A DNA stretch of 49,149 nt. Source: Geminicoccaceae bacterium. Its GTDB lineage: Bacteria > Pseudomonadota > Alphaproteobacteria > Geminicoccales > Geminicoccaceae. Positions 7,694-16,300 of this stretch are shown one piece after another. The translations under genes were made by a program, and so were the position numbers. The notes under the pieces were generated by a model. It made no database searches and had not been told where the DNA came from. It saw only the letters and a program-made list of their open reading frames with translations. The DNA lies in contig JAGREO010000146.1 of assembly GCA_020446525.1 (NCBI GenBank), positions 1 through 49,149 on the forward strand, written 5' to 3'. Every line of letters starts with the position of its first letter. Positions within the stretch are counted from its first letter, which is position 1.

Positions 7694-8835
7694 GCCTTTT
7701 CGAGGCTCCGTCGATCGATCTGGCCGAAGGAATAGCGGCGATCGACGCCGCCGCATGGGATGCCCTGCGACCGACGGCCAATCCCTTCGTTTCGCACGCG
7801 TTCCTCGACATCCTCGAGCGCAGCGGTTCGGCTTCCGTGGAAACCGGCTGGCAACCGGTCCATCTCTTGTTGCGCGGTGAGGGCCGGTTGCTCGGTGCAG
7901 CACCGCTCTACGTCAAGAGCCATTCCTATGGTGAGTATGTCTTCGACTGGGGCTGGGCGGACGCCTATGAGCGGGCCGGCGGGCGCTACTATCCGAAGCT
8001 GCAGTGTGCGGTGCCCTTCTCGCCGGTGCCGGGTCCGCGCCTGTTGAGCCGCGATCATGCCGCCGAGGTCGCGCGCGGCCTCGTCGCGGCCGCCGAGCAG
8101 ATGCCCGTCTCGTCGCTGCACGTGACCTTCTGCAGTGATCGGGAGGCGGCACTTCTCGCCGAAGCCGGATGCCTGCGCCGTCGGGGGATCCAGTATCACT
8201 GGCACAATCGCGGTTATGCCAACTTCGAGGATTTCCTCGGCACGCTGAAGAGTGCCAAGCGCAAGATGATCCGCCGGGAGCGCCGCGAGGTCGAGGCCGC
8301 CGGCCTGCGGTTCGATACCCTGACCGGCGCCGAACTGACCCCGGAGGTCATGGACGCGTTCTATCCCTTCTATCGCGCCACGGTCGACCGCAAATGGGGC
8401 AGTGCCTATCTCGGTCGCGCATTCTTCCGCATGCTGGGACGCGACATGGCGGACACCGTCGTGCTGGTGACCGTGCATCGGGGTGCCGAGATGGTCGCGG
8501 CAGCCCTCAATCTGCGGGACGAGACGACGCTCTATGGCCGTGTCTGGGGTTGTCTCGACGACTACAGGTTCCTGCATTTCGAGACCTGCTATTATCGTGC
8601 GATCGACTTCGCCATCCGCCACGGTATCTCCAGGGTCGAAGCCGGAGCTCAGGGACCGCACAAGCTCCAGCGGGGCTACGAGCCCGTCCTCACCCACAGC
8701 GCCCACTGGATCCGCGACAAGGCGCTTCGCGATCCCGTTCGGCGCTTCGTCGAATCGGAGTGGCGGCAGTTGCAGGCGCAGATGACCGAATTGCGCGAGC
8801 ACCTGCCCTATCGCGAGGCCGGCATATCCGACTGA
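7690..8835 (+). CDS. FemAB-like GNAT family protein (DUF482, peptidoglycan-biosynthesis-related)
   Basis: 381 residues if read from CTG 7690, which overlaps the RidA stop (CTGA). Family similarity starts within the first residues (IAAIDAAAWDAL, NPFVSHAFLDILERSGS, ETGWQPVHLLL). The first ATG/GTG/TTG after 7690 in this frame is GTG 7837, which would remove these blocks, so a non-standard start is likely. Other landmarks are GAAPLYVKSHSYGEYVFDW, AYERAGGRYYPKLQ, FYRATVDRKWG and EAGAQGPHKLQRGYEP. The family is a tandem-GNAT fold related to FemX-type aminoacyltransferases, and the precise acceptor is unknown. Pairing with RidA recurs in related bacteria as far as I recall. Confidence 0.87.
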   Translation: MSLFEAPSIDLAEGIAAIDAAAWDALRPTANPFVSHAFLDILERSGSASVETGWQPVHLLLRGEGRLLGAAPLYVKSHSYGEYVFDWGWADAYERAGGRYYPKLQCAVPFSPVPGPRLLSRDHAAEVARGLVAAAEQMPVSSLHVTFCSDREAALLAEAGCLRRRGIQYHWHNRGYANFEDFLGTLKSAKRKMIRRERREVEAAGLRFDTLTGAELTPEVMDAFYPFYRATVDRKWGSAYLGRAFFRMLGRDMADTVVLVTVHRGAEMVAAALNLRDETTLYGRVWGCLDDYRFLHFETCYYRAIDFAIRHGISRVEAGAQGPHKLQRGYEPVLTHSAHWIRDKALRDPVRRFVESEWRQLQAQMTELREHLPYREAGISD

Positions 8836-9452
8836 GTTTCGCCGCCGGCGGCGGCGCGTAATGCCGGATCCTCGAGCAAGCGGCGACAAATCTCCTCGTT
8901 CGCCGCTTCGAATGACCGAATCGCGCTTTCGATGCTCGTGTCGGCCGCTGGAATTTCGACATGAAGACGCCGATTGAGGATCGGTCGGCCACGGGTGAGG
9001 TCGACCAGGGTCGCGATCAGATCGACGGTGACGAAGGCATCTGCCTCGCCCACCACCTGCTCGAATTGCAGGAGCCGACCGTCCAGCGAAAATTGGGCCG
9101 TCACGCCGCGCTCGCCGTCGAGCACGAGCGCGAAGGGACCGCGATCGCGCAGACACCGCAGCAACGCACCGCGCACCATGTCCGCCGGCGCCTCCTCGAA
9201 GAAGTCGTGCGCATGCCGCTCGATCCTGCGCCCGTCTCGGCCTTGGCGAAACAGGATGGCGCGCTCGCTCTGCAGCAGGCCGCGCGCCGGGAAAGGCTGG
9301 ACCTCCACCGGCCCGAGCGGTACTGGGACTTCAATGCTCGAAGGCGGCGGCTCGTGCAGACGGTAGAAGCGATCCGGCTCGATCGGCGACCCGCAACCGG
9401 CCAGCACGGTGGCTGCGGCCAGAAGTGCCATGCCGAACCGACTATTCGCCAC
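8808..9452 (-). CDS. ABC-type transport auxiliary lipoprotein (PqiC/DUF330-like)
   Basis: 214 residues from GTG 9452, overlapping the end of the MCE gene by 11 bases. The N-terminus is a lipoprotein signal with lipobox VLAG|C at residues 17-20, so the mature protein is lipid-anchored, probably to the outer membrane. Body features of the ABC_trans_aux family are FYRLHEPP, PFPARGLLQSERAILFR and the acidic-rich C-terminal helix. Such lipoproteins partner with MCE proteins in lipid transport (Mla/Pqi/Let type). The last 28 bases overlap the convergent FemAB-like gene. Confidence 0.87.
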   Translation of the reverse strand: MANSRFGMALLAAATVLAGCGSPIEPDRFYRLHEPPPSSIEVPVPLGPVEVQPFPARGLLQSERAILFRQGRDGRRIERHAHDFFEEAPADMVRGALLRCLRDRGPFALVLDGERGVTAQFSLDGRLLQFEQVVGEADAFVTVDLIATLVDLTRGRPILNRRLHVEIPAADTSIESAIRSFEAANEEICRRLLEDPALRAAAGGETQSDMPASR

Positions 9453-10611
9453 CGCGGGTTCCCCACAAGACGCTGCTCGGGTCACGTTCGAGCGTGCGGG
9501 TGAGACGATTGAGACTGGCCGCGCTCTCGTTGATCGAGCGCAAAGCCGGAGGCACCTCGACGGCGAGCGTGGCAATCACACGGTCGAGGCTCTGCAGCGA
9601 CCGTTCGATCAGCGCGATGTTGGGCGGCGCGGTTACCGGCTGCAGATCGGCGACGCGCGCGCGCAACTCGTCGAGCAAGCGTCCGGTGCCGGCGATCGTC
9701 CGTTCGACCTCCGCGAGCGTCTCGACGAGCGCGGGCAAATCGATGGCATCCATGCCCTCCTCGAACGCCTCCATACCGGCCACGCCCTTGTCGACGAAGC
9801 GGCGGGCGCCGCTGCTCAGGACGCTCGACGTCTCGTCGATCCGCCGCGCGACGTCGGCGACTGTCCGATCGAGGGCGGCGATCAGGCCCGCGGCGGCCCG
9901 GAGGATGCCGTAGGCGCTCTCCGGATCGGTGCCTGCCGTGTCGCCGACGAAAGCGGCCCATCGTTCGGCGGCGACCCGCAGGCTCTCCGCACCGCCGAGC
10001 AGCTCGCCTTCGAGTTCGTCCAGGAGACGCTCGAGCCGTCGCTCCAGAGCCGCCACCGCATCGGCCGCGTCCGGTAGGGCCTCCTTCGACGCGACAGCGA
10101 AATCCTCCACGGACGTCAGCAGGATAGCGACACGCGAGAGGACCGTCGGCGCGCGCGGATCGTCGGCCACGCGGATCTCGCCGCCCGGGGCGAGTACGTG
10201 ATCGTCGGATCCGCCAGGTCCGCCGGCCGTCTCGAAGAGGCCGAGACGCGCCTCCACCATCGGCAGCGGCTGAATGACCTGAAGGCGCGTCCGATCGCGG
10301 ATCAGGTTCAGGGCCGGATCGAGATCGATCGACACGCGAAAACGTATCCCGGCCAATCCCAGCGCCGGCATTTCGGCGTCTATGGCGACGATACGGCCGA
10401 CCGTGTACCCGGCCACCTGCACCGGCGTGTCGACCCTCAAGCCGTCGACGTCGTCGAAATAGGCATGGTAGGATCGGGTGTCCTGCGCAGAAGCGCCACC
10501 GGCGACCGAAGCGAGGAACAGGACCATGGATGCGAAAAGGTGCCACCGCACCGTGCGCTCGCCGATTTCCTTCGACTCCTCCGACCTCGAATTGCCGTTC
10601 GACCGGACCAT
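9442..10611 (-). CDS. MCE (MlaD/PqiB-like) family protein
   Basis: Up to 389 residues. An N-terminal hydrophobic segment (HLFASMVLFLASVAGGASA) is followed by one MCE domain (about residues 45-125) with the DVDGLRVDTPVQVAGYTVGRI motif. The rest is an alanine/leucine-rich, probably coiled-coil helical region, as in proteins that form needle-like hexamers across the periplasm. GTG 10551 (VRWHLF) is a plausible later start; neither start has a clear ribosome site. The segment ends in ASAQ and could be cut like a signal peptide, whereas MlaD normally keeps it as an anchor. The permease (MlaE) and ATPase (MlaF) genes usually found beside it are absent from the window. Confidence 0.87.
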   Translation of the reverse strand: MVRSNGNSRSEESKEIGERTVRWHLFASMVLFLASVAGGASAQDTRSYHAYFDDVDGLRVDTPVQVAGYTVGRIVAIDAEMPALGLAGIRFRVSIDLDPALNLIRDRTRLQVIQPLPMVEARLGLFETAGGPGGSDDHVLAPGGEIRVADDPRAPTVLSRVAILLTSVEDFAVASKEALPDAADAVAALERRLERLLDELEGELLGGAESLRVAAERWAAFVGDTAGTDPESAYGILRAAAGLIAALDRTVADVARRIDETSSVLSSGARRFVDKGVAGMEAFEEGMDAIDLPALVETLAEVERTIAGTGRLLDELRARVADLQPVTAPPNIALIERSLQSLDRVIATLAVEVPPALRSINESAASLNRLTRTLERDPSSVLWGTRGGE

Positions 10612-10685
10612 AAGCGACCGGGTGCCGGACCGGCGAGCCTTTTCGCCGGATGCCTTCGAGCCGGATCGGGCTTAGCCTGCTTCGT

Positions 10686-11924
10686 TCAGCCGATGACACC
10701 CTCTTCGCGCAGACGAGCCAATTCCGGCTCGTCGAGCTGCAGCAGTTCGTGCAGCACCTCGTCGGTGTGCTGGCCGAGCGTGGGCGGCGGTCGTCCGTAA
10801 GCGGGCGGTGTCGCGGTCATCCTGATCGGGTTGGCGAGCAGCGGCACGGTTCCGTCCTCGCCGCGCGCCTGCCTGCCGGCCTGGTGATGCGGCAATTCGA
10901 TCTTCATGCCGCGAGCTTCGACCTGCTCGTCCTCGAACACCTGGGCGATGTCGTTGACCGGGCCGCAGGGCACGCCGAGTGCCGACAACCCGTCGACCCA
11001 TTCGGCCGTGGTCTTGGTCCTGAACGGCGGGATCATCGCCGCGTAGAGTTCCGTTCGGTTCCGCACTCTCAGCGGGTTGCTGGCGAAACGCGGGTCCACG
11101 GCCAGAGCCTCGACACCGGCGAAACGGCACCAGCGGCGGAACTGGGCGTCGTTGCCGGCCGCCAGCACCACCTGACCATCGGCCGTGTCGAAGCGCTTGT
11201 AGGGGACGATGTTGGGATGCTCGTTGCCCAGGCGTTGGGGCACGATGCCTGAGAGCAGGTAGTTGACGCCTTCGTTCGCCAGCCAGGCTACCTGGGTGTC
11301 GAGCAGCGAGAGGTCGATCTCCTGGCCCTCGCCGGTGCGCTCGCGATGACGCAGTGCCGCCAGCACGGCGACGGTCGCATACATGCCGCACATGATGTCG
11401 GCGATGCCGACCCCGACCTTCAGGGGCTCGCCACCGGGCAGACCGGTGATGCTCATGAGCCCGCCATAGCCCTGGGCGAGATAGTCGTAGCCCGCCCGCG
11501 ACGCATAGGGCCCCGTCTTGCCGAAGCCGGAGATCGAGCAATAGACGAGGCCGGGAAACGGCTCCTTCAGGCTCTCATAGTCGAGACCGTATTTCTTGAG
11601 CCCGCCCGCCTTGAAGTTCTGCACGAGCAGGTCCGAGCGGGCGATCAGCGCCCGCGCCAGCTCTTGCCCCTCCGGCCGGGCGATATCGATGGCCACCGAG
11701 CGCTTGGAGCGGTTGGAGGCGAGGTAGTAGGCGCTCTCGTTGGTCTCGCCGCCGGCCTCGTCGCGAAGATAGGGTGGCCCCCATTTGCGGGTATCGTCGC
11801 CGGCCCCGGGCATCTCGACCTTGATCACGTCGGCGCCCAGATCGCCCAGCAACTGGGTGCAGGTCGGCCCCGCCAGAATTCGGGTGAGGTCGAAGACCCG
11901 CACGCCCTCGAGCGCTCGTTTCAT
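10686..11924 (-). CDS. CaiB/BaiF-type CoA-transferase (family III)
   Basis: 412 residues from ATG 11924, with AGAAGAG upstream. Cytoplasmic class III CoA-transferase that moves CoA between carboxylic acids through an aspartyl-CoA anhydride. Landmarks are LEGVRVFDLTRILAGPTCTQLLGDLGADVIKVE at the N-terminus, NRSKRSVAID, the catalytic Asp147 in AGYDYLAQG, GVGIADIMCGMYA and the GVPCGPVND segment. Length is typical of formyl-CoA, succinyl-CoA:acid or carnitine-type enzymes. No dedicated partner (decarboxylase, acyl-CoA ligase) adjoins it, so the substrate remains open. It is divergent from the toxin-antitoxin pair. Confidence 0.93.
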   Translation of the reverse strand: MKRALEGVRVFDLTRILAGPTCTQLLGDLGADVIKVEMPGAGDDTRKWGPPYLRDEAGGETNESAYYLASNRSKRSVAIDIARPEGQELARALIARSDLLVQNFKAGGLKKYGLDYESLKEPFPGLVYCSISGFGKTGPYASRAGYDYLAQGYGGLMSITGLPGGEPLKVGVGIADIMCGMYATVAVLAALRHRERTGEGQEIDLSLLDTQVAWLANEGVNYLLSGIVPQRLGNEHPNIVPYKRFDTADGQVVLAAGNDAQFRRWCRFAGVEALAVDPRFASNPLRVRNRTELYAAMIPPFRTKTTAEWVDGLSALGVPCGPVNDIAQVFEDEQVEARGMKIELPHHQAGRQARGEDGTVPLLANPIRMTATPPAYGRPPPTLGQHTDEVLHELLQLDEPELARLREEGVIG

Positions 11925-12013
11925 ACTCTTCTCACGGCGATTCCGCTCCCTCCCGATCGGTCCCTCGCACCGAGAAACCTTGCATAGCCGGTGGGTGCCC
12001 GGGAGGACAAGAC

Positions 12014-12031
12014 GGTCGGATCGGACCGACC
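12014..12031. promoter_or_regulatory. Inverted repeat in the CaiB / toxin-antitoxin intergenic region
   Basis: GGTCGG-ATCGGA-CCGACC, a perfect six-base inverted repeat with a six-base loop, lies between the divergent CaiB (-) and antitoxin (+) genes. It could be an operator, but the arms are short for a GC-rich genome and no T run follows. Confidence 0.3.
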
Positions 12032-12091
12032 ATGGCCCGTTCGCCCCTCGCTCCGCCGTGCAATCGGATGCCTCAGCGCGATTCGAGAGAT

Positions 12092-12120
12092 TTGATTGTT
12101 GCGTTCATTTCGAATATAGG
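12092..12120 (+). promoter_or_regulatory. Candidate sigma70-type promoter of the toxin-antitoxin pair
   Basis: TTGATT (12092-12097), 17 bases, TATAGG (12115-12120), in a locally AT-rich patch 38 bases before the GTG of the antitoxin gene. The following AAGGAAGGG near 12141-12149 serves as ribosome-binding site. Confidence 0.42.
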
Positions 12121-12157
12121 GTAGGATCCACCAACCAAATAAGGAAGGGAATCACTC

Positions 12158-12616
12158 GTGACCGTGCCGGCTTTCGCCAAAGAGATCGGCCACCGCCTGC
12201 CATCCATCGACGAGCGAGCATCGGCCAATCATCTTCGTCAAATCCTGGCCGCGCAGACGGCGGGTGAGACCAGATTGCGTGTGCTCGACGAGACGAGCAG
12301 GCGACCGACCGAAATAACCCTCACCCCCGGTGTTTCGTCACTGCTGATGGAGTTGCTGCGTCACATCGGACGCGGTGACGCGGTGACGCTCGTGCCGATC
12401 GGGCAGATGCTGACGACGCAGCAGGCGGCCGACATTCTCAACGTGTCGCGTCCCTTTTTGATCTCCCTGCTCGACAAGGGTGCCATCCCCCATGATCTCG
12501 TCGGCCGACACCGGCGGATCAAGGCGGAGGATCTGTTCGAATACAAGCGGCAACGTGATGCGCGACGAAGCGAGGCGCTCGCCGAGTTGGCGGCGCACGA
12601 TGCCGAGCTCTTGTGA
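12158..12616 (+). CDS. Helix-turn-helix (excisionase-type) antitoxin-like protein
   Basis: 152 residues from GTG 12158. The N-terminal half is unassigned. Residues about 84-130 form a MerR/excisionase-type winged helix: MLTTQQAADILNVSRPFLISLLDKGAIP, then VGRHRRIKAEDLFEYK. The C-terminus is charged and helical. It stands three bases before a PIN-domain gene, and this HTH plus PIN order is a known type II toxin-antitoxin layout in which the HTH protein binds its own operator and neutralises the toxin. No phage or integrase gene is near, so a true excisionase role is unlikely. Confidence 0.85.
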   Translation: MTVPAFAKEIGHRLPSIDERASANHLRQILAAQTAGETRLRVLDETSRRPTEITLTPGVSSLLMELLRHIGRGDAVTLVPIGQMLTTQQAADILNVSRPFLISLLDKGAIPHDLVGRHRRIKAEDLFEYKRQRDARRSEALAELAAHDAELL

Positions 12617-12619
12617 CAC

Positions 12620-13216
12620 TTGTTCGCCAACCGCTACACCGCGTTCGTCGATGCCTGCAGCCTGGCGAAAGTCCTGCCACGCAATCTCCTGCTGACCTTG
12701 GCCGAGGCCGAGTTCTTTCGGGTTCGCTGGTCCGCTCCGGTCCTGGCGGAAACCGAGCGTGCCATCGCCGCTATTCTGCTTGGCAAGGACCGTGCCGCAG
12801 CAGACGCATCCGCAATTGCGGCCGAGCAGGTCGAGCGGATGCGCCGCGCGTTCGACGATGCGGAGGTCACCGGCTTCGACGATTTTCGCTCCATCTGCAA
12901 AGACCTTCCGGATCCCGGTGACGTCCATATCGTCGCCGCCGCCCTGAAGACACGAGCCGCAACCATCGTCACGGAGAATCTCAAGCACTTCCCCGAACGG
13001 CTGCTGGTGCCGCTCGACATCGAGGTGCGCACCTCCGACGCGTTCATCGCCGACACGATCGCCCTCGACCCGGGTCGCGCCGTCGCAGCGATCCGCCGCA
13101 TGCGGGAGAGGTTCAAAAGGCCCGAGAAGACAGCGGGGGCCTTGCTGCTCGACATGGAGGCGACAGGACTGACGACGAGCGTGGATATTCTCCGGTCCTT
13201 TCGCGAATTACTCTAG
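12620..13216 (+). CDS. PIN domain ribonuclease toxin (VapC-like)
   Basis: 198 residues from TTG 12620, the only standard start before the PIN core. PIN-family acidic residues are visible: Asp11 in FVDACSLAK, Glu in VLAETERAI, and Asp in LPDPGDVHIVAAAL, followed by TIVTENLKHFP. The C-terminal ~60 residues (FIADTIALDPGRAVAAIRRM to SFRELL) are an extra helical domain seen in longer PIN toxins, so this is larger than the ~130-residue classic VapC. It probably cleaves RNA when freed from the HTH antitoxin. Target unknown. Confidence 0.87.
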   Translation: MFANRYTAFVDACSLAKVLPRNLLLTLAEAEFFRVRWSAPVLAETERAIAAILLGKDRAAADASAIAAEQVERMRRAFDDAEVTGFDDFRSICKDLPDPGDVHIVAAALKTRAATIVTENLKHFPERLLVPLDIEVRTSDAFIADTIALDPGRAVAAIRRMRERFKRPEKTAGALLLDMEATGLTTSVDILRSFRELL

Positions 13217-13350
13217 CAGCCGAACCGTAACCATCTCGACGTGTCCGCTTGGCAACAGGATGTGCAGCGTGGCCATACGGTCGAGATGCGGCTTGCGATC
13301 GGTGAGCTTCGCAAAGCGATGATGCCTACCGCGCGCGGAACGGTGCCGCG

Positions 13351-13379
13351 TTGACCCCGTCGCCGCCTGCGGTTCTAAT
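13351..13379 (+). promoter_or_regulatory. Candidate sigma70-type promoter of the TRAP operon
   Basis: TTGACC (13351-13356), 17-base spacer, TCTAAT (13374-13379); the predicted transcript would start near 13386, 23 bases before the dctP ATG at 13409. The rest of the 192-base gap after the PIN gene shows nothing else. Confidence 0.6.
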
Positions 13380-13408
13380 GTGGTCGACGATCAATAGGGA
13401 GAGCAGAC

Positions 13409-14416
13409 ATGACAGCGATCGCGCGACGTCCCTTGGCGGCCCTGGCCGGATTGCTCGCGGTCGGCCTCGCCGTCGGCGCGGCCCATGCCGAGACCTGGCG
13501 GATGGCCTCGAAGATGCCGCCGGACAGTCCCGAGGGGAAGGTTTTCCAGTTCTTCGCCGACAAGGTGGCGGAATATTCGAACGGTGAGCTGGAGGTGAAG
13601 GTCTTTCCCAACGAGCAGCTCGGCAAGACCGATGCGGTGATGGAACAGATGCAACTCGGCACCGTGCATCTCTATGCCGAAGGCTCCACCTACATGGACA
13701 AGTGGGTGCCGGACATCTCATGGGTCTCGGCCGCCTTCATCTTCGACGATCGCGACCATTGGGTACGGTTCGTCAACTCGGACCTGGTCAAGGGCTGGTA
13801 CGCCGAGGCGGCGGAGCAGGCCGGGGTGGAGATGCTCGGCGATCCGACCGCGGTGCTGCGCGGCCCCTATCGGGTGATGGTCTCCAACAAGCCGGTCGAA
13901 GGGCTCGACGACGTTCAGGGCCTCAAGCTGCGCATGCACCCTGACAAGCTGGCGCACGCCATCTGGACCCATCTGGGCGCCGACGTGAAGACGCTGGCCT
14001 GGACCGACGTCTATCAGGCGATCGACAAGGGCATCGTCGAGGCGGTCAACAGCCCGATCGCCCTGGTCGAGAGCATGCGCTTCGACGAGGTCGCGCCGCA
14101 TATCGCCCGCCACGACGAATATTACCAGTCGATCGGCTTCATGATGAACAAGGAGGCGTTCGACGCGCTACCCCAGCAGCACCGGGAAGCCCTGCTGAGG
14201 GCCTATGCCGAGGCCGGCGACCAGAGCTTCGAGGTGATGAACGCCGCTGCCGATGCGTCGATCGCCCGGATGAAGGAGCGCGGCGTCACCTTCGTCGACC
14301 TCGACCGGCAGCCCTTCGTCGAGAGCATGCAGGCGTTCTACATGGACATGGAAGCGAAGGGCGAATTGCCCGAGGGTTTCCTCGAGGCGGTCGAGTCGAC
14401 ACGCAACGCCAGTTGA
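13409..14416 (+). CDS. dctP: TRAP transporter solute-binding protein (DctP family)
   Basis: 335 residues from ATG 13409 with AGGGAGAG upstream. A Sec signal peptide ends at AHA|ETW (about residue 27), giving a periplasmic protein. DctP landmarks are VFQFFADKVAEYSNGELEVKVFP, EQLGKTDAVMEQMQLGTVHLY, a LKLRMHPDKL-type strand carrying the carboxylate-binding arginine region, and the TDVYQAIDKGIVEAVNSP segment. It delivers a carboxylate-type solute to the DctQM membrane unit encoded just downstream. The linked hydroxyacid dehydrogenase suggests a 2-hydroxy or 2-oxo acid, which is inference. Confidence 0.93.
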   Translation: MTAIARRPLAALAGLLAVGLAVGAAHAETWRMASKMPPDSPEGKVFQFFADKVAEYSNGELEVKVFPNEQLGKTDAVMEQMQLGTVHLYAEGSTYMDKWVPDISWVSAAFIFDDRDHWVRFVNSDLVKGWYAEAAEQAGVEMLGDPTAVLRGPYRVMVSNKPVEGLDDVQGLKLRMHPDKLAHAIWTHLGADVKTLAWTDVYQAIDKGIVEAVNSPIALVESMRFDEVAPHIARHDEYYQSIGFMMNKEAFDALPQQHREALLRAYAEAGDQSFEVMNAAADASIARMKERGVTFVDLDRQPFVESMQAFYMDMEAKGELPEGFLEAVESTRNAS

Positions 14417-14450
14417 TCCGCGCGAGCCGCGGCGGCAAAGGGGCGCAGCG

Positions 14451-14999
14451 ATGGAGGATGAGCGGCTGGTGACGTTCGTGCGCCGCGTCGACACGCTGAT
14501 GACGCGCCTCGCCGACCTCTTCCTCGTCGCCGCCAATCTCTGCCTGTTCGCGATGCTGGCCGCGACCGCGGCGACGATCATCCTGCGGCCGCTGGGGCTG
14601 TCCTTCTACTGGCTCTGGCCCTGGTCGATGCAGGTCTTCGTCTGGATGTCGTTCTTGGGGTTCTTCACCGTCTATCAGCGGCGCAAGGACATCGCCGTCG
14701 ACTTCGTGATGCGCAAGCTGGGCCCTAGGGCGATGAAGGCCAGCCGCTGGTTCGTCGCCGGGCTCGTGGCGGCGGTGATGATCGTGTTGCTGGTCGAGGC
14801 GCCCAAGATCCTCAAGAGCCAGGTGGGCGTGATCGACGGCGTTGTGACGCCCTGGGGTGGCGAGCTCGAGCGCTGGACGCTCTCGGTGCCGCTCTTCGTC
14901 TCCTGCGCCCTGATCCTGCTCAACGCATTGCTCGACATGGCCAAGTCCTGGCTCGGCCTCCCCGAGCCCGTGGCCGAGCATCACGTGGGTGACGAGTAG
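14451..14999 (+). CDS. dctQ: TRAP transporter small permease subunit (DctQ family)
   Basis: 182 residues, four predicted membrane helices (about 20-45, 55-75, 95-115, 140-160). It contains a typical DctQ core with WSMQVFVWMSFLGFFTVYQRRKDIAVDF: the aromatic-rich second helix, then the conserved R-R-x-D-I loop. It binds the large subunit DctM in the inner membrane. It starts 34 bases after dctP and its stop codon directly abuts the DctM ATG. Confidence 0.92.
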   Translation: MEDERLVTFVRRVDTLMTRLADLFLVAANLCLFAMLAATAATIILRPLGLSFYWLWPWSMQVFVWMSFLGFFTVYQRRKDIAVDFVMRKLGPRAMKASRWFVAGLVAAVMIVLLVEAPKILKSQVGVIDGVVTPWGGELERWTLSVPLFVSCALILLNALLDMAKSWLGLPEPVAEHHVGDE

Positions 15000-16286
15000 A
15001 TGACCGCGACCTTGCTCTTCGCCGGCTTCATCCTGCTCATTCTCCTGCGGGTGCCGATCTCGATCGCCATCGGTGCCGCCGTCGTCGCCGCCTTCCTCGC
15101 CTCGGACTTCTCGGGCGATCTCTACATCATCCCCCAGCAGATCCTGGACGGGGTGGACAAGCCGTCGCTCGCCGCCGTGCCCTTCTTCATCATGGCCGGC
15201 AATCTGATGAACGTGGTCGGCATGACCGACCGCATCTTCGCCTTCGCCTCTTCGCTGGTCGGCCATTTCAAGGCCGGTCTGGCGCAGGTCAACGTGCTCT
15301 CCTCGATGATCTTCGCCGGCGTCTCCGGGGCGGCCGTCGCCGATGCCGCGGGGCTCGGAACGATCGAGATCAAGGCGATGAAGGAGCGCGGCTACAGGCC
15401 CGAATTCGCCGCCGCCGTCACCGTCTGCTCGTCGGTGGTGGGGCCCCTGATCCCGCCCTCGATCGGGCTCGTCATCTATGCCTTTCTCGCCCAGCAATCG
15501 GTCGAGCGGATGTTCCTCGCGGGCCTGGTGCCGGGGGTGCTGGTCGGTCTGTCGCTGATGGCGTTCAACCGGTTCCTGGCGATCCGCGAGAACTTTCCCA
15601 CCCAGCCCAGGGCCAGCCGTCGCGAGATCCGTGCGCACGCGCTCGACGGCATCCTGGCGCTCGTGGCACCGGCGATCATCCTGGGCTCGATTCTCTTCGG
15701 TTTCGTCACCGCGACCGAAGCCGGGGTGCTCGCCTGCCTCTATTCGATCGCGCTCGGGCTCGTCTATCGCACGCTGACCTTCGAGCGCTTCTGGTCGGCA
15801 CTGACCGACACCATGCTGATGACCACCGTCATCATGATCATCATCGGCTTCTCGATCGCCATGGGCTGGCTGCTCGCGATCGAGCAGGTGCCGCAGCAGC
15901 TGGGCGACGCGCTCTTCTCGATCACCGAGGACGAGAACGTCTTTCTGGCGCTCCTGATGGTCTTCGTGATCCTGATCGGCTGCGTCGTCGAGGGCGTGCC
16001 GGCCAAGCTGATCCTGGTGCCGATGCTGCTGCCGATCACCGACGCCTACGGCATCGACCGCGTCCATCTCGGCATTATCCTGCAACTGGGCCTTCTGATC
16101 GGCATCGTCACCCCGCCCATGGGCATCGGCCTCTATATCATGGTCGAGGTCGGCAAGGTGCCCTTCGAGAAGGTGACCATGGCCTGCCTGCCCTTCATGA
16201 TCCCGCTGCTGGTCGTCTGGGTGGCGCTCACCTTCATCCCCGGCCTCAGCCTCTGGCTGCCGAACCTGATCCTGGGTCCGGAATAG
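15000..16286 (+). CDS. dctM: TRAP transporter large permease subunit (DctM family)
   Basis: 428 residues with about a dozen membrane segments. It is the Na+-coupled transport subunit. Family landmarks are PFFIMAGNLM, GLAQVNVLSSMIFAGVSGAAVADAAGLG, KERGYRPEFAAAVT, GPLIPPSIGLVIYAFLAQQS, FVTATEAGVLACLYS and ITPPMGIGLYI near the C-terminus. The gene begins on the base after the dctQ stop, so the operon is compact, and 14 bases separate it from the dehydrogenase gene. Confidence 0.94.
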   Translation: MTATLLFAGFILLILLRVPISIAIGAAVVAAFLASDFSGDLYIIPQQILDGVDKPSLAAVPFFIMAGNLMNVVGMTDRIFAFASSLVGHFKAGLAQVNVLSSMIFAGVSGAAVADAAGLGTIEIKAMKERGYRPEFAAAVTVCSSVVGPLIPPSIGLVIYAFLAQQSVERMFLAGLVPGVLVGLSLMAFNRFLAIRENFPTQPRASRREIRAHALDGILALVAPAIILGSILFGFVTATEAGVLACLYSIALGLVYRTLTFERFWSALTDTMLMTTVIMIIIGFSIAMGWLLAIEQVPQQLGDALFSITEDENVFLALLMVFVILIGCVVEGVPAKLILVPMLLPITDAYGIDRVHLGIILQLGLLIGIVTPPMGIGLYIMVEVGKVPFEKVTMACLPFMIPLLVVWVALTFIPGLSLWLPNLILGPE

Positions 16287-16300
16287 GGGATCGGAACGAG

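Noticed and set aside
14286-16085. A 599-residue minus-strand open frame over the TRAP genes
   Set aside because: Rich in D, E, R, Q and H, with no domain; it is the shadow of dctQ and dctM.
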